Source of the DNA: CBDFHV01 sp965247705
GTDB lineage: Bacteria > Pseudomonadota > Alphaproteobacteria > Rhodospirillales > CAMCUA01
Assembly: GCA_965247705.1 (NCBI GenBank)
Contig: CBDFHV010000032.1
Span: 20,336-84,335, forward strand
Direction: 5' to 3'
Length of the DNA: 64,000 nucleotides
A model generated the notes under the pieces. The model was not told where the DNA came from. It made no database searches and saw nothing but the letters and a program-made list of their open reading frames with translations. The stretch's first letter is position 1. Each line of letters begins with the position of its first letter. Both the position numbers and the translations under genes were made by a program. Shown here one piece after another: positions 33,266-41,339 of the stretch.

Positions 33266-33658
33266 TCAGTCGAACAGTTTGTCGATATCGGCTTGGCTGA
33301 TCCCCTGGTCCTTCAACGCGGGGCCCTGTAGCAATTTTTCGTCCTCGGTCTTGTCATTGACCGCGGCCACCTCCTCCTGGTCGATGGTGGCCTTGCCCCA
33401 GACCTCAATGATGGCGCTTACCCTGTCTTCCACATAGGTAACCGACTTGACCAGCTTGTTTATCCGTTGTCCGGTGATGTCCTGGAAGGAGCAAGCCTCG
33501 AACACCGCCATGTGGTTCTGATTGATCTGGTCGAGGAGGGCCAACTGCGCCGGGTCGTTCAAACCTTGGCGCAGGTCCTCCAGCAGCGGCTCGCTTCGTT
33601 CCATGGCTCCCATGATGCTATTGGAGGCCTGTTCGGTCGCCTGGACGATGGCTTCCAT
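33266..33658 (-). CDS. Short CheZ-like phosphatase paralogue
   Basis: A 130-residue protein with the CheZ signature FEACSFQDITGQRINKLVKSV and a C-terminal GISQADIDKLFD tail like the CheY-binding peptide of CheZ. It lacks about 70-90 N-terminal residues of ordinary CheZ but has its own good RBS (GGGAGAAAGG before ATG), so it is probably a real short form and not a fragment. It stands away from chemotaxis genes, next to meaB. It may act on a different CheY-like protein. Confidence 0.7.
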   Translation of the reverse strand: MEAIVQATEQASNSIMGAMERSEPLLEDLRQGLNDPAQLALLDQINQNHMAVFEACSFQDITGQRINKLVKSVTYVEDRVSAIIEVWGKATIDQEEVAAVNDKTEDEKLLQGPALKDQGISQADIDKLFD

Positions 33659-33752
33659 AGCCTTTCTCCCGGATTACGGGCTCGCCCGAACCGTCCCCTT
33701 GCGACGCTCCATAGCACGCGGAGTGGGCGGAAATCCACCGAGGTGGGACCGT

Positions 33753-34781
33753 TCAACGATCCCGGAACAGCGCCAGAACCTCGCGGGCGGCCCGGTGCGG
33801 CGCCATGGTGCCGGCGGCGAGGCGGGTTTCCAAGGCGCCGATGGCGGCGTCCACCCGCGGATCATCCCGAAGGTCGTCCAACAGGGACTCCGTGACGTCG
33901 TTCCATAACCAGGCCCGCGCCTGATCCGTCCGCTTGCCGGCGATGCCACCCGCGGCCTTGAGGCTGTCGACGAAGCGGCCCATGGCATCCCACACCGCGT
34001 CGGTTCCTTCGCCGTTCAGCGCCGAGCAGGTCAGCACCGGCGGCATCCACGATGAGGGCCCCGGCGGCAACAGGTGCAACGCTGCCTGATAATCGCGCTG
34101 GACCCGCAAGGCGTCGTCGCGAAGCGCACCGTCGGCCTTGTTGACGACCAGCAGTTCGGCCATCTCGACGATTCCCCGCTTCAGCCCTTGCAGTTGGTCG
34201 CCGCCGCCGGGCGCGAGCAGGAGCAGGAAGATGTCCACCATGTCGGCCACCGCCGTATCCGCCTGGCCGACCCCCACCGTCTCGACGAGGACCCGATCGA
34301 AACCCGCGGCCTCGCACAACAGTATCGCGTCGCGGGTCCGGCGGGCGACGCCGCCCCGCGCGGCGCCGGACGGCGAGGGACGGATGAAGGCCTCGGGGCG
34401 CGCCGCCAAGTTGGTCATCCGGGTCTTGTCGCCCAACAGGGAGCCGCCGCCCCGGGGGCTGGTCGGGTCGACGGCAAGCACGGCGACCCGGTGTCCCCGC
34501 GCGATGGCATGGAGGCCCAGGGCTTCCACGAAGGTGGACTTGCCGACGCCGGGCATGCCGGAGACGCCGATCCGCAACGACGTTTCGGCGATGGGCAGCA
34601 GGCATTCCAGCAACGCCTCGGCCGCCGCCCGGTGGTCGGCGCGGCGGGATTCGGCCAGGGTAATCGCCCGCGCCAGCGCCCCGCGGTCGCCGCCCTGGAT
34701 CGCCGGCAGCAAATCGGTCCCCGCAGTCAGGCAAAGGCTCGGCCGGGAAAGTCTCGGCCGGCGCCGGGCGCGGTCCTTCAA
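33753..34781 (-). CDS. meaB: MeaB/ArgK-family G3E GTPase
   Basis: A 342-residue P-loop GTPase that protects and reloads methylmalonyl-CoA mutase or a related B12 mutase. Walker A GMPGVGKST, VDPTSPRGGGSLLGDKTRM, the VLVETVGVGQ switch and VVNKADGA are clear. No mutase gene is in the window. It overlaps the upstream small gene by 4 bp (ATGA). Confidence 0.9.
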   Translation of the reverse strand: MKDRARRRPRLSRPSLCLTAGTDLLPAIQGGDRGALARAITLAESRRADHRAAAEALLECLLPIAETSLRIGVSGMPGVGKSTFVEALGLHAIARGHRVAVLAVDPTSPRGGGSLLGDKTRMTNLAARPEAFIRPSPSGAARGGVARRTRDAILLCEAAGFDRVLVETVGVGQADTAVADMVDIFLLLLAPGGGDQLQGLKRGIVEMAELLVVNKADGALRDDALRVQRDYQAALHLLPPGPSSWMPPVLTCSALNGEGTDAVWDAMGRFVDSLKAAGGIAGKRTDQARAWLWNDVTESLLDDLRDDPRVDAAIGALETRLAAGTMAPHRAAREVLALFRDR

Positions 34782-35083
34782 GGGCCCCCCTTCTCCGGCC
34801 CTCGATCGGCCATCAAGGCGCGCACGGCCGTCACATAGAGCTTTTTCCGGTCGTCGTCCGACAGGTCGGCCAGGATCTTCGACTTGAACCGACGCACCAC
34901 CAGGGCATTGCGGATCAGATCCCGCCGCTCGTCGGTCATCGCACGGGCCTCGGGTTCCGCGGCGACGTCGTTCGCCACCTTGGGTGGCGCCGCCGCCTTT
35001 TTATCTTTCGTCTTTTTGAGGGACTCGCGGGCCTGCTTGTCCATCACGATCGATAGCAGCGCCTTCGAGATCAGCTTGCGCAC
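34778..35083 (-). CDS. Conserved small basic protein, function unknown
   Basis: A 101-residue, Lys/Arg-rich, mostly helical protein (MRKLISKALLSIVMDKQARESLKK; ERRDLIRNALVVRRFKSKILADLSDDDRKKLYVTAVRALM). No family recognised. It is translationally coupled to meaB and lies back to back with the glycerate kinase gene. Confidence 0.6.
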   Translation of the reverse strand: MRKLISKALLSIVMDKQARESLKKTKDKKAAAPPKVANDVAAEPEARAMTDERRDLIRNALVVRRFKSKILADLSDDDRKKLYVTAVRALMADRGPEKGGP

Positions 35084-35194
35084 GCGGGGCCTCCGTCCGG
35101 TTCGGCGATGATCCTAAACGGCGCCGTCGCCGGGGGGCAAATGTGCGGGCCGGCCGCTGAACATCCCGTTAATATGAAGCCCGGAGGGGGAAAC

Positions 35195-36457
35195 ATGGTT
35201 GAAGACCTTCTGCACCGGCTTTTCGTCGCCGCCTTCGACGCCGCGCGGCCGGAACGCTGCGTCGCGGCCCACCTGCCGCCGCCACCCCGGGGCCGGACCA
35301 TCGTGGTGGGTGCCGGCAAGGCCGCCGCCGCCATGGCGCGGGCGGCGGAGGCGGCATGGGACGGGGACTTGACCGGCCTGGTGGTGACCCGCCATGGCCA
35401 CGCCGTTCCGTGCCGATCCATTGAAGTGGTGGAGGCCGGCCATCCGGTGCCCGACGCCGCCGGCGAGAGCGCGGCGCGGCGGATCCTTCGGATGGTCGGC
35501 GGGTTGGGGCCTGACGATCTGGTCCTGTGTTTGATTTCCGGCGGCGGGTCGGCCCTGCTTTCCTTGCCGGCGCCGGGCCTGACCCTGGCCCACAAGCAGG
35601 CGGTGAACCAGGTCTTGCTGCGCTCCGGCGCCAACATCGCCGAGATGAACTGCGTGCGAAAGCACCTGTCGGCGATCAAGGGTGGGCGCCTGGCGGCGGC
35701 GGCGTATCCGGCGCGCACGGTGACCCTGGCCATCTCGGACGTGCCCGGCGACGATCTTGCCGTGATCGCGTCGGGCCCCACGGTGCCCGATCCCACCACT
35801 TTCGCCGATGCGCGGGCGGTGCTGGCGAAATACGGCATCGCACCACCGCCGCTGGTCGCGCGCCATCTGGCCGAGGCCGGCGAAGAAACCCCCAAGCCGG
35901 GCGATCCCCGGCTGGCAAGAGCCGAGTCCCGGCTGGTGGCCACGCCCCAGCAATCCCTGGAGGCGGCGGCCCGGGTGGCGACGGCGGCGGGCTTTGCGCC
36001 GCTGATCCTGGGCGACAGCATCGAAGGCGAAGCCCGCCATGTGGCCCAGGTCATGGCCGGCATCGCGCGCCAGGTGGCAATGCATGGACAGCCGGTCCCC
36101 CCGCCCGCGGTCCTCCTGTCGGGCGGCGAGACCGTGGTCACCGTGCGCGGCCAGGGCCGGGGCGGCCGCAACGGGGAGTTTCAGTTGGCCCTGGCCGTGG
36201 CCCTGGAGGGCCGGCCGGGCATCTGGTCCATCGCCTGCGATACCGACGGCATCGACGGCACGGAGGACAACGCGGGTTGTATCGTCAGGCCGGACACCTT
36301 CGCCCGGGCCGAGGCGGCGGGCCTCGACCTGCCGGCGCGGTTGGCCGATAACGACGGATACGGCGCCTTCGCCGCCCTCGGCGACCTGGTGATTACCGGG
36401 CCCACCCATACCAACGTCAACGATTTCCGGGCGATCCTCATCGAATCGACGGCGTAG
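35195..36457 (+). CDS. Glycerate 2-kinase (MOFRL/GckA-TtuD family)
   Basis: A 420-residue type II glycerate kinase that converts glycerate plus ATP to 2-phosphoglycerate. TIVVGAGKAAAAMARAAE, LVLCLISGGGSALLSLPAPG, VRKHLSAIKGGRLA and the MOFRL block LLSGGETVVTVRGQGRGGRNGEFQLALA, ending DTDGIDGTEDNAG, are all present. ATG 35195 follows GGAGGGGG, preferred over an upstream ATG at 35174. Followed by pyruvate kinase, so the two form a short route from glycerate to pyruvate (with enolase). Confidence 0.9.
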   Translation: MVEDLLHRLFVAAFDAARPERCVAAHLPPPPRGRTIVVGAGKAAAAMARAAEAAWDGDLTGLVVTRHGHAVPCRSIEVVEAGHPVPDAAGESAARRILRMVGGLGPDDLVLCLISGGGSALLSLPAPGLTLAHKQAVNQVLLRSGANIAEMNCVRKHLSAIKGGRLAAAAYPARTVTLAISDVPGDDLAVIASGPTVPDPTTFADARAVLAKYGIAPPPLVARHLAEAGEETPKPGDPRLARAESRLVATPQQSLEAAARVATAAGFAPLILGDSIEGEARHVAQVMAGIARQVAMHGQPVPPPAVLLSGGETVVTVRGQGRGGRNGEFQLALAVALEGRPGIWSIACDTDGIDGTEDNAGCIVRPDTFARAEAAGLDLPARLADNDGYGAFAALGDLVITGPTHTNVNDFRAILIESTA

Positions 36458-36510
36458 GAGATGTGGGAAATAGGTTGGCGCCCCGATGAGGCCATACCTA
36501 TGCTCGTGTC

Positions 36511-37929
36511 ATGAGGCGGGAACGCAGCAGCCGAATTGTCGCCACCCTGGGGCCGAGTAGCGCCACGGAGGCGCGAATCGACGAACTCATCAATGCGGGC
36601 GTCGACGTGTTCCGCCTCAACTTCAGCCACGGCACCCCGGACGACCACAGGGCCCGCCTGAAAACCATCCGCAAGCTGGAGAAACGCCACAACCGCCCCA
36701 TCACCGTGATGGCCGACCTGCAGGGGCCAAAGCTTCGGGTGGGCCGCTTCGCCAGCGACAAGGTGACGTTAAAGCCGGGTCAGGCATTTCGCCTCGACCT
36801 CGACGACAAGATCGGCGACCAGACGCGGGCGCCGTTGCCCCATCCGGAAATCTTCGCCGCGCTGAGCCCTGGTGACGACCTGCTGCTCGACGACGGCAAA
36901 CTGCGCTTGAAGGTCAAGAAATGCGACGCCTCCTCGGCTGACACGGAAGTCGTTTTCGGGGGCGAGCTTTCCAACCACAAGGGTGTCAACGTTCCCAGCG
37001 CCGTGCTCGACATGTCGGCGCTGACGCCCAAGGATCGCCACGATCTGGACTTCGCCATCGACATGGGCGTCGACTACGTGGCCCTGTCCTTCGTCCAACG
37101 GCCCGATGACGTGGCCGAGGCGCGCAAGCTTATCGCCCACCGTGCCGGCGTGCTGGTCAAGCTGGAGAAGCCGTCCGCCATCGAACACCTGTACGACATC
37201 ATCGATCATTCCGATGCCCTCATGGTGGCCCGCGGCGACCTGGGCGTGGAGTTGCCGCCCGAGGACGTGCCCGGCATTCAGAAGCGCATCATCCGCGCCT
37301 GCCGGCATGCGGGCAAGCCGGTGATCGTGGCTACCCAGATGCTGGATTCCATGGTCAACGCGCCGACGCCCACCCGCGCCGAAGCCTCCGACGTGGCGAC
37401 CGCGGTCTACGACGGGGCGGATGCGGTGATGCTGTCGGCGGAAACCGCGTCCGGCGACTACCCGGTGGAATCGGTGGCGATGATGGACCGCATTGTCCGC
37501 CGGGTGGAGCGGGACCCCCTTTACCGACGCATCCTGGAGGCGGAGTACTACGCGCCCGAGCAGACGGCCGCCGACGCCATTACCCGCGCCGCCCGCCAGG
37601 TGGCGGAGACCATCTCGGCCGCCGCCATCGTCACCTACACCTCCACCGGCTCGACCACGCTCCGGGCCGCCCGCGAGCGGCCCAACGTGCCCATCCTGGC
37701 CCTCACCCCCAGCGCCGAGACGGCACGGCGCCTGACCCTGGTGTGGGGTGTGCACGCGGTGGTGTCCGAAGATATCCACGACAGCTTCGACGACATGGTG
37801 GACCGTTCCCTGCATCTGGCGGTCAGCGAGGGCATGGCCGTGCCGGGCCAGCGCATCGTCATCACCGCCGGCGTCCCCTTCGGCACCCCCGGCGCCACCA
37901 ACATCCTGCGCATCGCCTGGGCGGAGTAG
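36511..37929 (+). CDS. pyk: Pyruvate kinase
   Basis: A 472-residue pyruvate kinase (phosphoenolpyruvate + ADP to pyruvate + ATP). RIVATLGPSS start, VFRLNFSHG, the LVKLEKPSAIEHL lysine, MVARGDLGVELPPEDVP and the KPVIVATQMLDSM signature with TRAEASDVATAVYDGADAVMLSAETA. Complete and intact. 53 bp after glycerate kinase. Last backbone gene before the island. Confidence 0.96.
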   Translation: MRRERSSRIVATLGPSSATEARIDELINAGVDVFRLNFSHGTPDDHRARLKTIRKLEKRHNRPITVMADLQGPKLRVGRFASDKVTLKPGQAFRLDLDDKIGDQTRAPLPHPEIFAALSPGDDLLLDDGKLRLKVKKCDASSADTEVVFGGELSNHKGVNVPSAVLDMSALTPKDRHDLDFAIDMGVDYVALSFVQRPDDVAEARKLIAHRAGVLVKLEKPSAIEHLYDIIDHSDALMVARGDLGVELPPEDVPGIQKRIIRACRHAGKPVIVATQMLDSMVNAPTPTRAEASDVATAVYDGADAVMLSAETASGDYPVESVAMMDRIVRRVERDPLYRRILEAEYYAPEQTAADAITRAARQVAETISAAAIVTYTSTGSTTLRAARERPNVPILALTPSAETARRLTLVWGVHAVVSEDIHDSFDDMVDRSLHLAVSEGMAVPGQRIVITAGVPFGTPGATNILRIAWAE

Positions 37930-38343
37930 GGGACCCCACCACTATTGATTCGCCCGGAAATTCCGGGCACGCCCTTCTGACTGCTGCCCACCCAAGCGAC
38001 TCCCCACGGAGGCGGGGGTCCACAGGGCGTCCAAAACCTGCCAGCATCCCGGCGAGAATCAACCGTGCCTGTCCGGTCAAGACAGACATCCACCCACCAC
38101 ATATAGGGCAAACGACGCGCCATGCCGATACCGCCCAATCGGCCGTTCATGACCCAAACCGGTCTTCACGACGGATTGTGAGGCATAGGCCGCTGTCGAC
38201 CCGAAACGGACCCACCCATGAACTTCCCTGAAGCAGCCATTCGACTTGCTTCGTCGCAGCTTGGAGGTATTCAACGCTGACAGCTTGCGAACGCACTCGC
38301 ATGCTGCTTGATATACTGCGTTGAAACGAAGGAGTACATAACC
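37930..38343. other. Gap after pyk: terminator-like palindrome, left edge of the accessory island
   Basis: No convincing gene. GCCCGGAA-A-TTCCGGGC (37952-37968) is a perfect inverted repeat that may end pyk transcription, although no U tract follows. Base composition falls toward the right end as the AT-rich serine-hydrolase gene begins. No copy of the tRNA-Met 3' end was found here, so a left attachment site is not visible. Confidence 0.4.
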
Positions 38344-39103
38344 ATGCGGCAAGCGCTTGACGTTCTATGGTTGATGTTGCTGTCATCTTGCTCCGTTCTG
38401 GGTGACAAACCTCATGTCGAAGCTGTTTCAGATTCAAGCGCTAAAAGCCTCGTATTTGATCCAAAACTCTCGGACATGCTGCAAAAGGCGTTAGAGGAGG
38501 CCGCCCGAGTTCAGGGGGCGGACAGTGTTTCAGCTAGCCTATATTTTAGTGACCAGTGTCATTGGGAAGGCACAACTGGCGTAACCAAGCAGGCCGTGCC
38601 GGCGGCCGAGATCCCAACATTCCAGTCGAGCCAGATATGCTTTTCGGCTTCGGCAGCATTACTAAAACGTTTATCGCGGCAATCGTTTTACAACTTTCTG
38701 AAGAGAACAAGTTGGGATTGGAGGACACGCTACGCAAATGGTTACAAAAGTATCCCAATATCGACGCGAACCTTACTGTTAGCCACCTTCTCAACCATTC
38801 CAGTGGTCTTGGTAACTTTACAGATGGCGAACACTTCTGGTCCGACGTCGAAACGGATCTTGATCGGGTGTGGTTGCCGGAAGAATTACTGCGATACGTA
38901 GGTTTACCGGACTCACCTGCCGATATTCCGCATTACTCAAATACAAATTACATACTGTTAGGAATGATTATTGAAGCGGCTACAGGTAATCCGGTAGAGC
39001 AGGAACTCGAGAACAGAATTATTGGGCCGCTCCATTTAGATAGTACGTACCTTCCAAAAGACGACTTTGACTCACAGCAGTGGGCTAACAACACAGCTCT
39101 CTC
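38344..39103 (+). pseudogene. Serine hydrolase (beta-lactamase/DD-peptidase-like) lipoprotein, frameshifted and truncated
   Basis: Starts at ATG 38344 after AAGGAG with a lipoprotein signal (LMLLSSC). The first frame runs to about WEGTTGVTKQ; the rest continues in another frame with FGFGSITKTF (SxxK nucleophile motif SITK) and HYSNTNYILLG (YxN motif YSN). The shift lies at about 38590-38620. The gene then ends at the IS630 left end (39104), so the KTG/HTG motif is missing. The region is much more AT-rich than its neighbours, suggesting acquisition from another lineage. The original substrate cannot be named. Confidence 0.8.
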
Positions 39104-40241
39104 TAGTGTTCCGCTCGAAACAAATGATTCCCATCGGGCAGGTGTGATGCGATTCTGGGTTCATGGGGAAGAAAGTGAGGATCCAGCTGGCGCCTGGGGA
39201 TCAGGACAGGCTGGAGGCGTTGATCGCCAATGGCAACACGCCGCAGAAGCATGTCCGACGGGCTCGGATTGTACGGCTGGCCGGCGACGGCGTTGGCACC
39301 GATGAGATCCAGCGCCGCTTGGGCGTGAGCAAACCGACCATCCGACGCTGGCGGACGCGCTATGTGGAGGCCGGCGTGGACGGTTTGTGCCGCGATAAGA
39401 CGCGCCCGCCGGGCAAGGCACCGCTTGCGGCGGATGTGGTCATGCGGGTGATCGAGAAGACCAAGACGGAAACGCCGCCGGACGCGACCCACTGGAGCCT
39501 GCGAACGATGGCCAAGGCGGTGGGCATCGCGCCGTCGAGCGTTCAGGCGATCTGGAAGGCACATGAGCTGAAACCGCATCTGGTGGCGACTTTCAAGCTG
39601 TCCAATGATCCGCGGTTTGCCGAGAAAGTCGAGGACGTGGTCGGGCTGTATGTCAACCCGCCGGAGCACGCCATCGTCCTGTCGGTGGACGAGAAGTCCC
39701 AGATCCAGGCACTCGACCGCACCCAGCCGGGCCTGCCGATGAAGAAGGGCCGGGCCGGCACCATGACCCACGACTATAAGCGCCACGGCACCACCACCCT
39801 GTTCGCGGCGCTCGACGTGCTCGACGGCACGGTCATCGGCCAATGCATGCAGAAGCATCGCCATCAGGAGTTCATCCGCTTCTTGAACAAGATCAACCGC
39901 GCGACGTCGAAGCACCTGGCTCTCCACCTGATCGTCGACAACTACGCCGCCCACAAGACGCCGGAGGTCAAGCGCTGGCTGAAACGCCATCCCCGGTTCC
40001 ACCTGCATTTCACGCCGACCTCGGCGTCGTGGCTCAACTTGGTCGAACGCTTCTTTGCCGAGATCACCCGAAAGCGCATCCGTCGCGGCGTGTTTCACTC
40101 CATCGTCGAATTGCAAATGGCCATCAACGACTACCTCGACCAGCACAACGCCGACCCCAAGCCTTTCGCCTGGACGGCTTCCGCCAGTTCCATCATCGAT
40201 AAGGTCAACCGAGGGAAACAAGCGTTGGAATCGCTACACTA
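39104..40241 (+). mobile_element. IS630-family insertion sequence
   Basis: About 1.14 kb between TA dinucleotides at 39104-39105 and 40240-40241. Left end TAGTGTTCCGCTCGAAACA; right end GGAATCGCTACACTA, weakly inverted. TA targets fit the IS630/Tc1 group. The right TA is shared with an adjacent MITE. The left flank is a serine-hydrolase gene, but the sequence after the MITE is a methyltransferase gene, so the flanks are not two halves of one locus. Confidence 0.85.
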
Positions 40242-40242
40242 G
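39163..40242 (+). CDS. IS630-family transposase
   Basis: A 359-residue transposase. An N-terminal helix-turn-helix (GTDEIQRRLGVSKPTIRRWRTRYVEAGVDGL) is followed by a DDE domain: VLSVDEKSQIQALDRTQPG (first Asp), LHLIVDNYAAHKTPEVKRWL (second Asp) and FTPTSASWLNLVERFFAEITRK (Glu). Intact, possibly active. Confidence 0.93.
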   Translation: MGKKVRIQLAPGDQDRLEALIANGNTPQKHVRRARIVRLAGDGVGTDEIQRRLGVSKPTIRRWRTRYVEAGVDGLCRDKTRPPGKAPLAADVVMRVIEKTKTETPPDATHWSLRTMAKAVGIAPSSVQAIWKAHELKPHLVATFKLSNDPRFAEKVEDVVGLYVNPPEHAIVLSVDEKSQIQALDRTQPGLPMKKGRAGTMTHDYKRHGTTTLFAALDVLDGTVIGQCMQKHRHQEFIRFLNKINRATSKHLALHLIVDNYAAHKTPEVKRWLKRHPRFHLHFTPTSASWLNLVERFFAEITRKRIRRGVFHSIVELQMAINDYLDQHNADPKPFAWTASASSIIDKVNRGKQALESLH

Positions 40243-40336
40243 TGTTGCGCTCGAGACATTTCGTTCCCATTAAATCTACGCAAACTGCGACCTTCACCCC
40301 CGGGCTCAGGAACCAAATGTTAGAATCGCAACACTA
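40240..40336. mobile_element. 97-bp MITE, copy 1, abutting the IS630
   Basis: Bounded by TA at 40240-40241 and 40335-40336. It starts TAGTGTTGCGCTCGAGACA and ends AGAATCGCAACACTA, which match the IS630 ends well enough to suggest cross-mobilisation. It has no coding capacity. Its right TA lies within the TAG stop codon of the methyltransferase gene. It differs from copy 2 at only two positions. Confidence 0.85.
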
Positions 40337-41075
40337 GTAGTCCTCGTCACGTTCGAGTCGCTTGCGGCAGGGCGGCAGCCATACGAACCCTGGCCATGTC
40401 GCCCGATGGGTTGAGCTGGCTTCACCCAGACGATCCAGCAGTAGGCGGTGGCGCTAGTGTTCCGATCGAGACATTTCGTTCCCATTAAATCTACGCAAAC
40501 TGCGACCTTCACCCCCGGGCTCAGGAACCAAATGTTAGAATCGCAACACTAGCTGCGGCTCGCGAGAGCCTGCCCTTGATCATCGGCACCCGCTCGGTGA
40601 ACTGACAAATCCACTCAGGCGGATGCGGCTCGAACAGCGTGGCGTGCCGCCCTATTCCTTCCAGGAAGCTCGTGCGAACCAGCAGGCAGATACCGGCGTT
40701 GGCCAGCTCGAGGCCGCGCTTTGCGAACGCCGCGGCCTTGTTGAACGGCGGGTTGGTGATGATCCAGTCAACCGGCTCGGCCGGCTCCCACGGTGACAGC
40801 AGCCCGTCGGCCAGGAAGTCGCCGACCGGATAGCCGTGCCCGTAGTCGTGGATGTCAGACGCTTTGACGCGGGCGAAGTATTCGGTCAGCGGGCGGACCA
40901 TGTGACCCTCGCCGCACGCCGGGTCCCACGCGGACTCCGGCCCAATCTTGCCCCAATGATCGAGATGCTCGCAGAGCGCCCGCGTCGCCCATGGCGGCGT
41001 CGGGAAGTAGTCGAGCGAGTCCGGCGGCTCGTGCCGCCGCGCCATCACCGCTGTCGAGACGTTCTGCGCCATCAC
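40334..41075 (-). pseudogene. Phage DNA adenine methyltransferase-like gene, broken by a MITE and a frameshift
   Basis: The N-terminal part (start GTG 41075 or ATG 41072) has YFPTPPWATRAL, a SAM-binding AWDPACGEGHM block and the catalytic IITNPPFNKA, typical of small phage DNA methyltransferases. After KGRLSRAA it is interrupted by the MITE. The C-terminal part resumes as SATAYCWIVWVKP and then needs a frame change near 40385-40400 to reach FVWLPPCRKRLERDEDY and a TAG at 40334-40336, the expected family ending. It is therefore doubly damaged. The catalytic region is still encoded before the insertion, but the truncated product adds a foreign tail. Confidence 0.8.
40455..40551. mobile_element. 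97-bp MITE, copy 2, inside a methyltransferase gene
   Basis: Same element as copy 1 (two mismatches near the left end), between TA at 40455-40456 and 40550-40551. Removing the element and one TA rejoins the methyltransferase frame as Ala-Ala-Ser-Ala-Thr-Ala-Tyr-Cys-Trp. Confidence 0.9.
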
Positions 41076-41223
41076 GCGACTGTCTGGCCTGGGCGTCCGC
41101 GAAGCACCAGGCCGCGCCCAGCGTGACCCCGACCGCGAAGACGACCAACACCGCCCAAGTCTTCCAGGTGACGATGAACCGCAGGTTGCCCAAGAGGCCT
41201 TTCAACGACGTCGCACGGCTCAT
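40855..41223 (-). CDS. Small phage membrane protein (only the first part convincing)
   Basis: ATG 41223 follows AAGGGGAT and begins MSRATSLKGLLGNLRFIVTWKTWAVLVVFAVGVTL with one clear transmembrane helix. About 50 codons look genuine. The frame then runs 220 bp into the methyltransferase gene in another frame, which is unlikely to be the original end; a TGA is present one base out of frame near 41073, so a small indel may have removed the natural stop. Function unknown. Confidence 0.4.
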   Translation of the reverse strand: MSRATSLKGLLGNLRFIVTWKTWAVLVVFAVGVTLGAAWCFADAQARQSRDGAERLDSGDGAAARAAGLARLLPDAAMGDAGALRASRSLGQDWAGVRVGPGVRRGSHGPPADRILRPRQSV

Positions 41224-41339
41224 GTTCGATCCCCTTCAGGCAACAAATAACCCGCCGCGGCGAAGCCGGGACGGGTGGGGTGCGGGCGCACCAATTCACA
41301 CTGACGAAAACATGCTTCTTATATAAATCAGTTGTCAAC

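Noticed and set aside
37952..37968. Attachment site copy at the left island edge
   Set aside because: The palindrome GCCCGGAA-A-TTCCGGGC has no similarity to the tRNA-Met 3' end; it is more like a pyk terminator.
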